Below, piece by piece: positions 9,418-18,879 of a stretch of 64,000 nt of DNA. Position numbers and translations under genes: made by a program. How positions within the stretch are numbered: the stretch's first letter is position 1; each line of letters opens with the position of its first letter. The stretch spans positions 1-64,000 of the forward strand of contig NZ_JABEQC010000002.1 of assembly GCF_013041605.1 (NCBI RefSeq), in the 5' to 3' direction. Origin of the DNA: Vibrio plantisponsor (lineage in GTDB: Bacteria > Pseudomonadota > Gammaproteobacteria > Enterobacterales > Vibrionaceae). The notes under the pieces were generated by a model, which made no database searches, was not told the origin of the DNA, and saw only the letters and a program-made list of their open reading frames with translations.

Positions 9418-11182
9418 ATTCCACATCGGTCTCAGTTTGTTCCGAGTTATCGATTGAGCCTAGGTATTGAATATGGCTAAAATCTAATTCGGGAAACAAG
9501 AACGCGGCCTCAGTTCTTGTTTGCTCTGCTCGGCTGGTATCGCCCATCGCTTGATAAGCCAAGATCAACTTCTCATACAATCCGGGTCTCGGTTTAGTTT
9601 GAATAATCTTCAAAGACCAGTCGATATAAGGCTGGATGTATTCGTATTTCTTCTCGTTTAACCCTAGATCTAAATAAGTGCTGTACATCTCCCAATCCAA
9701 TCGGTCTTTGATTAGCACTGGATTGATGACTTTATTCAAGATATCCAGTTGCTTTGGGGTAGATGTTTCAAATTTAGTGAGGTAGAAATTGGTATGCAGC
9801 ACACTCACCATATAAAAACAGGTGACGATTGGCAGAATTAAACTGGTGATTCGTAATAGTGTTCTGCTGAGTTTGCTAAAACGAAACACACGATATTTCG
9901 CTACACGCTGATCAATCCAGAACAGTAAAATCATAAAGGTTAACCAGTGAATGCTCGACTGGTAGAAAGGCGCATCAACGAGGCTGTGAATGACAATTGG
10001 CAGTAACAAAGCGAACATGGCCAATCGGGTACCTTTTTTCGCTGAGTATATGCGAACTAATACAAAACTCGCCGCTAAAGCCATTCCTAGTACGGGTAAT
10101 AATCCGCCTTCAATTCCCCAAAATAGAAACTCATTGTGAGGATGTTCCATTGATGGAATGCCTACTTTGTAGTTTGGATTGAGCTGATGTTGTCTGGCGG
10201 TATACAGGATATAACTCGACTCAAACTTGCCGTAACCATAGCCTGTAAATGGCTTTTCAATCAGCATATCAATGGCTTGGGGGAGAACGCTACTATAAGG
10301 AACGGATGAAAGGTAAGGCTCTAGATCGCGATTTTGATTATGGTGTAAATACAGTGCGCCTAAGCCAATGATTAATCCGCAAACAGTGGCTAAAACCCAG
10401 TTTATAAAACGCTGGCGAGGTGAAAAACGATACAGATACGGCAGAATAAGTAACACACCTACTGCCGCAGATATCCAACCAACCAGAGAATGCAATAGGA
10501 TTACTAGCGGGATTGATACTACAGGTGTGATGTACAGTAAGCTTACTTCACTGAGCTTTTTATTATATTTTTTCGGTTGACGAGCCAGTAGATACCCTGA
10601 AAGCACCAGACCAGTAGTAAGGAAGCTGGCCATGGCATCAGGGTGCTGAAAGATGCCGTAAGGCAGGTTCTTTACCGTGTCATAGTTAAAGATATTGCCA
10701 GTGTGTAAGACACTGTATTGATAAATACCAAACAGCGCTTCAATGAGGCTGGCAAAGACAACGTACAGAAGTAATTTCTGTTTGCTTTTATTGCTGAAAT
10801 GAAACTGTTGCAGTACTAAGAAAAGTGAAAATCCAGCCCATAAACCAATGATTCTGGTCAGTTCGCTATACCACTGTGCGTTGGCAAAAAACAACGGAAG
10901 CGTCATGATCACACAACAGACCCAAAGACCGATAGTCAGTTTGGAATATCGCAAACGTCGGTAGCTGCTCATTTGATATAAGCCGAGAGCTAAGGGAATA
11001 CTGATTGCAATCCAAGTTGTGGCATTGAAGGGGAGCAACAATCCATCGCCACCTAAATTTGGCATAAAAACGTGCATTGCTATGAGATAAACAAAGCCAA
11101 CCGTTATCAGGAACGGTTTGTTTTTAGGCACACTCGGTGCTTGTGGTTCAAGTTGTGTTCCGCTTAACAGCAAGGTTGCCAT
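9416..11182 (-). CDS. pglL: PglL-type O-oligosaccharyltransferase (O-antigen ligase-like)
   Basis: Inner-membrane enzyme of the PglL/WaaL/Wzy superfamily that moves a lipid-linked glycan en bloc to protein Ser/Thr in the periplasm. The 588 residues form many membrane helices up to about residue 455. A periplasmic loop carries GYGYGKFES and MEHPHNEFLFWGIEGG near residue 345, the His of which is typical of this family. A soluble C-terminal part with TPR-like helices follows. The same position, between an aminotransferase gene and uvrA, is occupied by PglL in V. cholerae, so I prefer PglL to a lipopolysaccharide ligase. AAAGGA lies 13 bases before the start, rather far. The natural acceptor (pilin or other) is unknown from this window. 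Confidence 0.8.
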   Translation of the reverse strand: MATLLLSGTQLEPQAPSVPKNKPFLITVGFVYLIAMHVFMPNLGGDGLLLPFNATTWIAISIPLALGLYQMSSYRRLRYSKLTIGLWVCCVIMTLPLFFANAQWYSELTRIIGLWAGFSLFLVLQQFHFSNKSKQKLLLYVVFASLIEALFGIYQYSVLHTGNIFNYDTVKNLPYGIFQHPDAMASFLTTGLVLSGYLLARQPKKYNKKLSEVSLLYITPVVSIPLVILLHSLVGWISAAVGVLLILPYLYRFSPRQRFINWVLATVCGLIIGLGALYLHHNQNRDLEPYLSSVPYSSVLPQAIDMLIEKPFTGYGYGKFESSYILYTARQHQLNPNYKVGIPSMEHPHNEFLFWGIEGGLLPVLGMALAASFVLVRIYSAKKGTRLAMFALLLPIVIHSLVDAPFYQSSIHWLTFMILLFWIDQRVAKYRVFRFSKLSRTLLRITSLILPIVTCFYMVSVLHTNFYLTKFETSTPKQLDILNKVINPVLIKDRLDWEMYSTYLDLGLNEKKYEYIQPYIDWSLKIIQTKPRPGLYEKLILAYQAMGDTSRAEQTRTEAAFLFPELDFSHIQYLGSIDNSEQTETDVE

Positions 11183-11287
11183 AGGGGGTTCAATGTCCTT
11201 TGCGAAGAAACCTGCTTTATTGGAGCAGGCAAATTAGGGCTGACAGACCCTAATTTACCGTTTTTTTTCAGTTTCTACAGATCTTTT

Positions 11288-14110
11288 CTATTTCAACATC
11301 GGTTTTAAGAAACGAGCGGTATGGGAAACTTTGCTTTTCGCCACATCTTCAGGTGTACCTTCCGCAATAATTTCACCACCACCTTGTCCTCCTTCGGGAC
11401 CCAAATCTACTATCCAGTCTGCGGTTTTAATCACGTCAAGGTTGTGCTCAATAACCACAACTGTGTTCCCGTGGTCACGCAGACGGTGCAATACATTGAG
11501 TAGTTGTTGAATATCATGGAAATGCAAACCTGTGGTGGGTTCATCCAAAATATAAAGTGTTTTACCCGTGTCACGTTTAGACAGTTCTCGCGACAGTTTG
11601 ACCCGTTGAGCTTCACCACCCGACAATGTCGTTGCCGACTGACCAAGGCGGATGTACGACAAACCTACGTCCATTAGCGTTTGCAGTTTACGTGCTATCA
11701 CAGGTACAGGTTCAAAGAACTCATGAGCGTCCTCAACGGTCATGTTAAGGACTTCATCGATCGTTTTACCTTTGTAACGAACTTCCAATGTTTCGCGGTT
11801 GTAGCGTTTTCCTTTACATACATCACAAGGAACGTACACATCGGGTAAGAAGTGCATTTCGACTTTGATTACGCCATCGCCCTGACACGCTTCACAGCGA
11901 CCACCTCGGACGTTAAAACTAAAGCGTCCCGGCTTGTAACCGCGTGAGCGAGATTCTTGTGTGCCTGAAAACAGCTCACGAATTGGAGTGAAAATACCGG
12001 TATAGGTCGCAGGGTTTGAGCGAGGTGTACGGCCTATAGGGCTCTGGTCGATATCGATAACTTTATCGAAATGCTCTAATCCTTTTATCGACTTGTATGG
12101 CGCAGGTGTTGATGTGGTTGCGCCATTTAATGCGATATGCGCGATATTAAAGAATGTATCGTTGATCAGTGTGGATTTACCTGAACCGGAAACCCCTGTT
12201 ACACAAGTAAATAATCCGACTGGGATAGAAAGATTGACATCTTTTAGGTTGTTGCCAGATGCACCAAGAAGCTCGACGGTTTTCTTCGCGTCTTTTGGTG
12301 TTCTCTGTTTAGGTATTTCAATTTCCTTCACACCACTTAGGTATTGACCTGTAAGGGAGTTCGGGTTGTTGATGATATCCGTAACATTACCTTCAGCCAC
12401 CACGCTACCACCATGTACACCAGCGCCAGGGCCGATATCAATCACATGGTCAGCCATGCGAATGGCATCTTCATCATGCTCAACCACAAGAACGGTGTTC
12501 CCCAAATCGCGCAGATGTTCTAGGGTTTTTAACAATCTTTCGTTATCTCGCTGGTGGAGACCGATGGATGGTTCATCGAGTACATACATCACTCCAACCA
12601 GTCCCGCGCCAATTTGGCTCGCTAAGCGGATTCGTTGCGCTTCACCACCGGAGAGCGTTTCTGCACTGCGCGATAAATTTAAATAGTTCAAACCAACATT
12701 GACCAAAAACTGCAAACGATCATTCACTTCTTTCATAATCTTTTCTGCAATTTGAGCTCGCTGACCTTCGAGTGTCAGAGATTGGAAAAACTGTAGAGCA
12801 TCAGCGATGCTGAGTTCTACAACTTGCGGTAGTGGCGTGTCATTGACGAATACGTTGCGAGCTTCAAGACGTAAACGTGTACCCTCACAATGGCTGCACG
12901 GTTTGTTAGAAATGTATTTCACTAACTCTTCACGAACCGAATTGGATTCAGTATCACGATAGCGACGCTCGAGATTATTGAGAATTCCTTCAAACGGATG
13001 ACGCTTAACTCGGATGTCACCTCGGTCATTGATATAGTTAAATTCTATTTCAGTGCGGCCAGAGCCATGAAGAATGATCTCTTGGATTTTTTTGCCCAGT
13101 TTGTTGAAAGGCGTTTGCAAATCAAAGTCGTAATGGGCAGCTAAAGAGCTGAGCATCTGGAAGTAATAGTAGTTCTTTTGATCCCAACCGCGAATTGCGC
13201 CTTCAGCCAAACTCAGTTTCTCATCCTGAATCACTCGGCTTGGGTCAAAATACTGTTGTACACCAAGACCATCACACGTTGGACATGCACCAGCTGGGTT
13301 GTTGAATGAGAACAATCGAGGCTCAAGTTCACGCATGCTGTAGCCACAATGTGGACAGGCAAAGTTGGCTGAAAATATTTGCTCTTCGCCTTCCTCATCC
13401 ATTGGTGCAACCACAACGTTGCCGCCAGAGAGTTCCAGAGCTGTCTCAAACGATTCGGCTAGACGTTGTTGCAAGTCTGAACGCACTTTAAATCGGTCAA
13501 CTACAACTTCAATGGTGTGCTTTTTATGCAGTTCAAGCGTCGGTGGATCGGACAAATCGCAAATATCACCATCAATTCGTGCGCGAATAAAACCTTGAGC
13601 CGCTAAATTTTCCAGAGTTTTAACGTGTTCACCTTTACGCTCTTTCACGATAGGAGCAAGCAGCATCAATTTCGAGCCTTCAGGAAGCTCTAATACTTTG
13701 TCTACCATCTGGCTGATTGTTTGAGCGGCAAGTGGAATCTTATGTTCTGGACAACGAGGTTCGCCAACACGAGCAAACAGCAAACGCAGATAATCGTAGA
13801 TTTCGGTAATGGTACCCACTGTTGAACGTGGGTTGTGTGAAGTCGACTTTTGCTCAATAGAGATAGCTGGCGACAGACCTTCAATATGGTCTACGTCGGG
13901 CTTTTCCATCAAAGACAGGAACTGGCGAGCGTAGGCGGAGAGAGATTCAACATAACGTCTCTGACCTTCGGCATATAGAGTATCAAAGGCTAAAGAGGAT
14001 TTCCCTGAACCAGAAAGTCCGGTAATGACGATCAGCTTGTCACGGGGAATCGTGAGATTGATATTTTTCAGGTTATGGGTTCGAGCACCACGTACTTCAA
14101 TTTTGTCCAT
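11288..14110 (-). CDS. uvrA: excinuclease ABC subunit A
   Basis: Damage-recognition ATPase of nucleotide excision repair; it loads UvrB at distorted DNA. The 940 residues match E. coli UvrA in length and begin [16 protein letters not shown]. Two ABC ATPase halves are seen, with Walker [10 protein letters not shown] and [12 protein letters not shown] signatures [12 protein letters not shown] and [12 protein letters not shown], and Walker B regions [10 protein letters not shown] and [10 protein letters not shown]. Zinc modules are CPHCGYS with CPTCDGLG, and CEACQGDG with CDVCKGKR. The start is ATG 14110 by family alignment; a TTG 15 codons upstream is open but unlikely. A LexA box lies 79 bases upstream, so the gene should be SOS-induced. 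Confidence 0.98.
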   Translation of the reverse strand: MDKIEVRGARTHNLKNINLTIPRDKLIVITGLSGSGKSSLAFDTLYAEGQRRYVESLSAYARQFLSLMEKPDVDHIEGLSPAISIEQKSTSHNPRSTVGTITEIYDYLRLLFARVGEPRCPEHKIPLAAQTISQMVDKVLELPEGSKLMLLAPIVKERKGEHVKTLENLAAQGFIRARIDGDICDLSDPPTLELHKKHTIEVVVDRFKVRSDLQQRLAESFETALELSGGNVVVAPMDEEGEEQIFSANFACPHCGYSMRELEPRLFSFNNPAGACPTCDGLGVQQYFDPSRVIQDEKLSLAEGAIRGWDQKNYYYFQMLSSLAAHYDFDLQTPFNKLGKKIQEIILHGSGRTEIEFNYINDRGDIRVKRHPFEGILNNLERRYRDTESNSVREELVKYISNKPCSHCEGTRLRLEARNVFVNDTPLPQVVELSIADALQFFQSLTLEGQRAQIAEKIMKEVNDRLQFLVNVGLNYLNLSRSAETLSGGEAQRIRLASQIGAGLVGVMYVLDEPSIGLHQRDNERLLKTLEHLRDLGNTVLVVEHDEDAIRMADHVIDIGPGAGVHGGSVVAEGNVTDIINNPNSLTGQYLSGVKEIEIPKQRTPKDAKKTVELLGASGNNLKDVNLSIPVGLFTCVTGVSGSGKSTLINDTFFNIAHIALNGATTSTPAPYKSIKGLEHFDKVIDIDQSPIGRTPRSNPATYTGIFTPIRELFSGTQESRSRGYKPGRFSFNVRGGRCEACQGDGVIKVEMHFLPDVYVPCDVCKGKRYNRETLEVRYKGKTIDEVLNMTVEDAHEFFEPVPVIARKLQTLMDVGLSYIRLGQSATTLSGGEAQRVKLSRELSKRDTGKTLYILDEPTTGLHFHDIQQLLNVLHRLRDHGNTVVVIEHNLDVIKTADWIVDLGPEGGQGGGEIIAEGTPEDVAKSKVSHTARFLKPMLK

Positions 14111-14188
14111 TTGATTTGCTCTGTCTTTGGCTTTGTTAAAGGCTAAGTCGAGCAAGTATTACATAGAGTGAGAAATGTGCAAGAAATA

Positions 14189-14204
14189 CTGGATATAAAA
14201 ACAG
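14189..14204 (-). promoter_or_regulatory. LexA (SOS) box before uvrA
   Basis: CTGGATATAAAAACAG fits the gammaproteobacterial SOS box CTG-N10-CAG with an AT-rich centre. It lies between the galU terminator and uvrA, where an SOS operator for uvrA is expected. Confidence 0.75.
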
Positions 14205-14213
14205 TTGATCAAT

Positions 14214-14244
14214 AAAAAAAGAGCTGTTTGATTGCAGCTCTTTT
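14214..14244 (-). terminator. terminator of galU
   Basis: Ten-pair stem AAAAGAGCTG/CAGCTCTTTT at 14217-14226/14235-14244. Read leftward it ends in a run of seven T residues, 21 bases after the galU stop. Confidence 0.9.
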
Positions 14245-14265
14245 GAAGATTACTTGCGATGAGTA

Positions 14266-15135
14266 TTAGCTCTTATGTGTAGAGTGTTTTGCTAAAGAAA
14301 CTTGTTGTTCGTTTTTCTTGTATAAATTTTCAAAACAGTAGTTTGTCGCTTCGATATAACCTTCTACGCTACCGCAGTCAAAGCGCTTACCTTTAAATTT
14401 ATAGGCCAAAACGCAACCTGATTTTGCTTGTTTTAATAGCGCGTCAGTGATTTGGATTTCACCGCCTTTACCTGGCTCAGTTTGTTCGATTAACTCGAAA
14501 ATATCAGGTGTCAGGATATAACGACCAATGATGGCCAGATTGCTTGGTGCTGTGCCCGGTTCAGGTTTTTCAACCATGTCATCTACGCGGAAAAGATCGT
14601 CTTTAATCATTTCACCCGAGATCACACCATACTTATGTGTTTCATCTGCGGGAACTTCTTGTACCGCAACGATTGAACAGCGGAACTGGTTGTACAGTGC
14701 TACCATCTGTGCCAGAACACCTTTCTCTTCATTGACACAAAGGTCATCCGCCAAAACAACAGCAAAGGGTTCGTCACCCACAAGCTCTCTGCCTGTGAGA
14801 ATCGCGTGCCCTAAGCCTTTCATTTCTCGTTGACGAATGAAAGTAAAGTTAGCAGTTTCGATAATGTCTCGGATATCAACCAGTAGGTCTTCTTTGTTCG
14901 TTCCTTGGATCTGATGCTCAAGCTCGTAGTTCATGTCAAAGTGATCCATGATCGAATGCTTACCTCGACCCGTCACAATACACATCCCATTCATTCCCGC
15001 CTGAATTGCTTCCTCTACGCCATATTCAATTAGAGGTTTGTTTACTACAGGCATCATTTCTTTTGGCATTGATTTGGTTGCTGGTAAAAAACGAGTGCCG
15101 TAACCAGCTGCCGGAAATAGGCATTTTTTGATCAT
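14266..15135 (-). CDS. galU: UTP-glucose-1-phosphate uridylyltransferase
   Basis: Makes UDP-glucose from UTP and glucose-1-phosphate for cell-surface polysaccharides and galactose use. The 289-residue protein opens with the nucleotidyltransferase signature LFPAAGYGTRFLPATKSMPK and contains KPLIEYGVEEA, VVLADDLCV and the sugar-binding EKPEPGTAPSNLAIIGRY, all typical of GalU. The length is near the 302 of E. coli. It has its own terminator and a 146-base upstream region with a 14-base palindrome, so it is probably transcribed alone. Confidence 0.96.
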   Translation of the reverse strand: MIKKCLFPAAGYGTRFLPATKSMPKEMMPVVNKPLIEYGVEEAIQAGMNGMCIVTGRGKHSIMDHFDMNYELEHQIQGTNKEDLLVDIRDIIETANFTFIRQREMKGLGHAILTGRELVGDEPFAVVLADDLCVNEEKGVLAQMVALYNQFRCSIVAVQEVPADETHKYGVISGEMIKDDLFRVDDMVEKPEPGTAPSNLAIIGRYILTPDIFELIEQTEPGKGGEIQITDALLKQAKSGCVLAYKFKGKRFDCGSVEGYIEATNYCFENLYKKNEQQVSLAKHSTHKS

Positions 15136-15182
15136 TTTGTCGCCCTGCTAAACTATCTGTTATTGTCTTAAAACGGAGTTGT

Positions 15183-15196
15183 TATGTTTAAACATA
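15183..15196. repeat. 14-bp perfect palindrome upstream of galU
   Basis: TATGTTTAAACATA is its own reverse complement. It lies 47 bases before the galU start, in its promoter region. It could be an operator; no matching regulator is recognised. Confidence 0.5.
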
Positions 15197-15233
15197 GATT
15201 TAATGCAGACTTTAGCATGATACTTTCGTGAGA

Positions 15234-15273
15234 TTCAGCACATTCTGTGTCATGAAAATGAAAATGTGCTGAA
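15234..15273. repeat. inverted repeat after qstR
   Basis: Perfect 11-base arms TTCAGCACATT and AATGTGCTGAA separated by 18 bases, nine bases past the qstR stop. Read leftward it is not followed by a T run, so it is a weak terminator at best; it may protect the mRNA end or bind a protein. Confidence 0.55.
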
Positions 15274-15281
15274 AGGCGCAT

Positions 15282-15929
15282 TTATGAAAGCAGATTTTGA
15301 TTTGCCCAACTGATCGCTTGAACTCTGTTTTTCACCGATAGCTTTTTAAATATCTGATACAAATGAGACTTGACTGTAAACTCGCTGATAAAAAGACTTT
15401 CTGCCATCTGCATATTTGATGCCCCCGTCTGTAAGCAACGCAAAATCTGAATTTCTCTCGCCGTGAGGTCAACCGAAGCTTGTGCGTGGTGGGCCTGAAA
15501 ATGATATCGGTAATAATGTAGAAGCTGGCTTGATGCATGACGTGGAAGCCAGTTTTGCCCGTTAATTATTTCGCCCAAGCCTTCGCAGATACTCTCGGGG
15601 GTATCATCCTGATAAAAGAGTCCTTTTAAGTTACCGAAGGTAAGTAATTCCTCTGTATGCAGCCTCTTATCAACGTTAAACAGAATCGTTTCAAAGTGAG
15701 GGCTTGTAATTTTTAACGCTTTTAAATTTTGTCGAATAAGATGATGTTCCTGATAGTTAATCAGCAAAATTTTGTGTTTATCTGTGTGATAATTTCGCAG
15801 TAACTGTTCGGGGAGTATTTGAGGGATTGGCAAAGCAAGAAGTTCTAGCGCTTTTTCCAATTCTTCAGGGACGCATGTATCGTCCATGCAAAGAAAATAT
15901 ATGGTTCTGGCATAGTTGTGTTTTGACAT
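15282..15929 (-). CDS. qstR: LuxR-family regulator, QstR type
   Basis: Transcription factor that in V. cholerae links quorum sensing and TfoX to natural competence and type VI secretion genes. The 215-residue protein has an N-terminal receiver-like half (residues 1-140) and a C-terminal LuxR helix-turn-helix at about 150-210, starting LTAREIQILRCLQTGASNMQ and followed by FISEFTVKSHLYQIFKKL. The identification rests on the length, the domain plan and the place between galU and ssb, which is the qstR location in V. cholerae. AAAGGAATAATCC precedes the ATG. If it is not QstR it is still a LuxR/VpsT-like regulator. Confidence 0.75.
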   Translation of the reverse strand: MSKHNYARTIYFLCMDDTCVPEELEKALELLALPIPQILPEQLLRNYHTDKHKILLINYQEHHLIRQNLKALKITSPHFETILFNVDKRLHTEELLTFGNLKGLFYQDDTPESICEGLGEIINGQNWLPRHASSQLLHYYRYHFQAHHAQASVDLTAREIQILRCLQTGASNMQMAESLFISEFTVKSHLYQIFKKLSVKNRVQAISWANQNLLS

Positions 15930-16220
15930 GGATTATTCCTTTGTAGGATGCGGTGAAATGCCTCAACAATGCCTAAAATTAAAAGGTAGAGCGAATTGGG
16001 ATAGCGAGTTTGCGTGGGAATTCAATCGATTGAGTAAATGAGTTTTATATCAAATTGCAAATGGAAGATTTCCCCCGAAAATTAGAAGCTTAAAAGTGAA
16101 AACGGAATGAGTTTTTGATAACAATTCGACCGGACATTTAAGCTCGAGAAAAAGCGTGTTATCCTAACTGACTATTTGAAATTTTTTCAAAAATTATACG
16201 ATTTAAAGACGGAGCGAAAC

Positions 16221-16745
16221 ATGGCAAGCCGTGGCGTGAATAAAGTAATTTTGGTTGGCAACTTGGGTGGAGATCCTGAAGTTCGCTATATGCCAAGTGG
16301 CGGTGCTGTTGCGAACATCACCATTGCAACGTCAGAAACATGGCGTGATAAAGCAACGGGCGAACAGCGTGAGAAAACTGAGTGGCACCGAGTTGCTCTG
16401 TATGGAAAACTTGCAGAAGTAGCGGGTGAGTACCTGCGTAAGGGTTCTCAAGTTTACATTGAGGGTCAACTGCAGACTCGTAAGTGGCAAGACCAAAGTG
16501 GTCAAGATCGTTACTCAACAGAAGTTGTTGTGCAAGGTTATAACGGCATCATGCAAATGCTTGGTGGTCGTCAACAACAAGCTGGTGGCGCGGGTCAAGG
16601 TCAACCACAGCAGCAAGGTGGGTGGGGACAACCTCAACAACCTGCGAGACAGAGCCAACCTGCATATCAGCCAGCTGCTCAACAAGCTCCTCAGCCTCAA
16701 TACAATGAGCCACCAATGGATTTTGACGACGATATCCCGTTTTAA
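16221..16745 (+). CDS. ssb: single-stranded DNA-binding protein
   Basis: Coats single-stranded DNA during replication, repair and recombination and recruits partner proteins. The 174 residues begin [20 protein letters not shown] with the OB fold through about residue 110. A Gln/Gly/Pro-rich linker follows, then the acidic tip MDFDDDIPF that binds partners. The start is ATG 16221 with GGAGCG upstream; the frame is open 15 codons further but the family starts here. The 291 bases before it hold no gene, and I found no LexA box there. In E. coli ssb is divergent from uvrA; here galU and qstR lie between them. Confidence 0.97.
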   Translation: MASRGVNKVILVGNLGGDPEVRYMPSGGAVANITIATSETWRDKATGEQREKTEWHRVALYGKLAEVAGEYLRKGSQVYIEGQLQTRKWQDQSGQDRYSTEVVVQGYNGIMQMLGGRQQQAGGAGQGQPQQQGGWGQPQQPARQSQPAYQPAAQQAPQPQYNEPPMDFDDDIPF

Positions 16746-16758
16746 TTGTCTCGATTCT

Positions 16759-16787
16759 AAAAAAGCCGCAATTTTGTGGCTTTTTTT
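16759..16787 (+). terminator. terminator of ssb
   Basis: Twelve-pair stem at 16759-16770/16775-16786 (AAAAAAGCCGCA with TGTGGCTTTTTT), loop ATTT, seven T residues. Confidence 0.9.
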
Positions 16788-16881
16788 ATATACTTAGCGC
16801 ACTGTTTGCATAGTTTTTGCGAGCAGCTTTCTTCGATGAATAATGCCACCCATCGATAAATTGAAAGGGAATTCAATTTCT

Positions 16882-18873
16882 ATGCGCTACACGCCCACTC
16901 TAAAACTCAGTACACGTTTAGTGGTTTTCGTCACCCTGATTGTGACCAGTGCGATGTTCATTCTGTTTATCGGCGGAACTTTATCCTTTCAGCGCTTAGG
17001 GCAGGAATATCTCAACCACTACATGCAGGGCATAGTGGAAGTGGTGGACAAAGAGATGGAAGATCCAGATGCTGCCTATTCTATGCAGCGTTGGATGCCC
17101 AAGATGCTGCAAGCAAGTAATATTGTTGAGATGGAATTGTCATCTCAAGCTGGCATTATTTATCGTTTTAAAGATACCTCCTCAAAAATCGACCCCGCAC
17201 GTCTTTATCAAGCGGATTTTCCTTTGCAACGCATTCAAGGTTATTCGGTGCACTTTAAAGTCGTACCGCCTTATGTTGGCTTTAGCTATTCCATCGGTGC
17301 TATGTGGTCGATAACAGTCGCTGTTTTATTCATTGTTTTCTGCTTGGTACAGAGTGTTAAGTGGTTGCGTTTTCAGCTTTTGGGATCGGAAATGCTGGAA
17401 GAGCGTGGGCGAATGATCTTGGCCGGCAGAGTTGAGCAATATGCAAAAGGCGATGACAGAGAGTGGCCATATACCGCCAGTGAAGCTCTAGATGTTCTGA
17501 TCGAAGAGTTACAAGATGCACGTCAAGAACGTAGCCGTTTTGATACTTTTATCCGCACACAGACATTTCTTGACCAGTTAACGGGTACGGCAAACCGAGT
17601 CCTGTTCGACAGCAAATTAGAATCAGCGTTGCAGGAGAGTGGCGCTCAAGGTGGCGTTCTGATGCTACGTATTGATGATCTTGATGTAGCGAAAGAAGAA
17701 AACGAGAAACGCGTCATTGACGATTTTGTGGTTGAAGTCGGTCAGTGTATCTCAAACGTCATTGCTCGCTATCCAGACGTAATTTTGTCTCGTTACTATG
17801 ATTCTGTATTTGCTCTCTTTATGCCACACCAAACGGCAAAAGATGTCTCTCATGTTGCTTCTCAATGCCTGAAGTTTATTGAACGTCTAACGCCGCCAGA
17901 GCCACTAGATAAAGATAATTGGTTCCACATCGGTGTGAGTATGTACAAGGAAGGTGAGCGTAGAGGCCGAATTATTGATGAAACAGAAACGGCTTTGAAA
18001 AGTGCTCAGTTGCAGAGAGTCAATGCTTGGAGTCGCTTTGAAAAAGCGGCGGTTGCCGAAGACAGAGGCAGCGTACGCTGGCGGACTCTATTCGATAAGG
18101 CTCTTATTGATGACAATATCATCCTATTCCGACAGGCTTGCTATTTGTCCGGTCGTTCTAATCAATTAGAATTATTGCATAACGAATTGTTCGCTAGAAT
18201 TAATGACCCTGACAAAGGTGTGTTGAAGGCGTCTCGATTTAGTTCAGCTATAGAAACCGTTGGCTATGAAGCTGTCCTAGATAAAGCTGTGATGAGAAGA
18301 ACGTTACAACTGATTAAATCTTCAGTTAACGAATCCGCATTGTCGGTAAACCTGTATGTACTTCCTTTTTCTGATAAACAATATTTTCGCTGGTTCCGTA
18401 GTGAGTTAATGCAGTTAACTTTCCGCCAGCGTGGTCAGTTATCGTTTGAATTTACCGAAGGGCATTTAGTTCAACATCTGGATTATATGCGCCCGGTACT
18501 TAGAACAATATCCGCACTCGGGTGCGAGTTGATAGTCGGACAAGCAGGGCGAACAATCGTTGCAACCCACTATATCAAAGACTTAAAGATCAACTATCTT
18601 AAATTACATCGAAGCTTGATAAAGCAAATCGATCAAAGACATGAAAATCAGTTGATAGTGCGCAGCCTGTTAGGGGTCTGCAAAGGAACACAAACAAAAG
18701 TCATTGCCGTGGGGGTTGAAAACCAGTCAGAGTTACAGGTTTTGCATAATCTTGGGGTTGATGGTGTTCAAGGGCGGTTATTTGATACTGAACAACCACT
18801 AAATCCGAGCAAGTTGCCTGTGGCGGAACGTCAAGTTAAACCCGGTAAACGAAACCGATGGCGCACAAAGTAG
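16882..18873 (+). CDS. csrD: RNase E specificity factor CsrD (MshH)
   Basis: Membrane protein that directs RNase E to the CsrB/CsrC small RNAs and so raises free CsrA; in Vibrio it is also called MshH. The 663 residues show a helix at about 8-32, a periplasmic stretch, a second helix at about 134-156, a HAMP-like linker, then degenerate GGDEF and EAL domains. The GGDEF site reads RYYDSVFALF (from about residue 304), and the EAL catalytic residues are not recognisable. It should therefore neither make nor cleave cyclic-di-GMP, as is known for CsrD. I choose ATG 16882 because E. coli CsrD starts at the matching MR; an ATG 13 codons upstream is possible. It lies six bases before mshI. Confidence 0.92.
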   Translation: MRYTPTLKLSTRLVVFVTLIVTSAMFILFIGGTLSFQRLGQEYLNHYMQGIVEVVDKEMEDPDAAYSMQRWMPKMLQASNIVEMELSSQAGIIYRFKDTSSKIDPARLYQADFPLQRIQGYSVHFKVVPPYVGFSYSIGAMWSITVAVLFIVFCLVQSVKWLRFQLLGSEMLEERGRMILAGRVEQYAKGDDREWPYTASEALDVLIEELQDARQERSRFDTFIRTQTFLDQLTGTANRVLFDSKLESALQESGAQGGVLMLRIDDLDVAKEENEKRVIDDFVVEVGQCISNVIARYPDVILSRYYDSVFALFMPHQTAKDVSHVASQCLKFIERLTPPEPLDKDNWFHIGVSMYKEGERRGRIIDETETALKSAQLQRVNAWSRFEKAAVAEDRGSVRWRTLFDKALIDDNIILFRQACYLSGRSNQLELLHNELFARINDPDKGVLKASRFSSAIETVGYEAVLDKAVMRRTLQLIKSSVNESALSVNLYVLPFSDKQYFRWFRSELMQLTFRQRGQLSFEFTEGHLVQHLDYMRPVLRTISALGCELIVGQAGRTIVATHYIKDLKINYLKLHRSLIKQIDQRHENQLIVRSLLGVCKGTQTKVIAVGVENQSELQVLHNLGVDGVQGRLFDTEQPLNPSKLPVAERQVKPGKRNRWRTK

Positions 18874-18879
18874 AGATAA

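Noticed and set aside
14111..14155. TTG start 15 codons upstream for uvrA
   Set aside because: UvrA proteins begin at [13 protein letters not shown], which is ATG 14110.
15930..16220. LexA box before ssb
   Set aside because: No CTG-N10-CAG with an AT-rich centre was found in this region.
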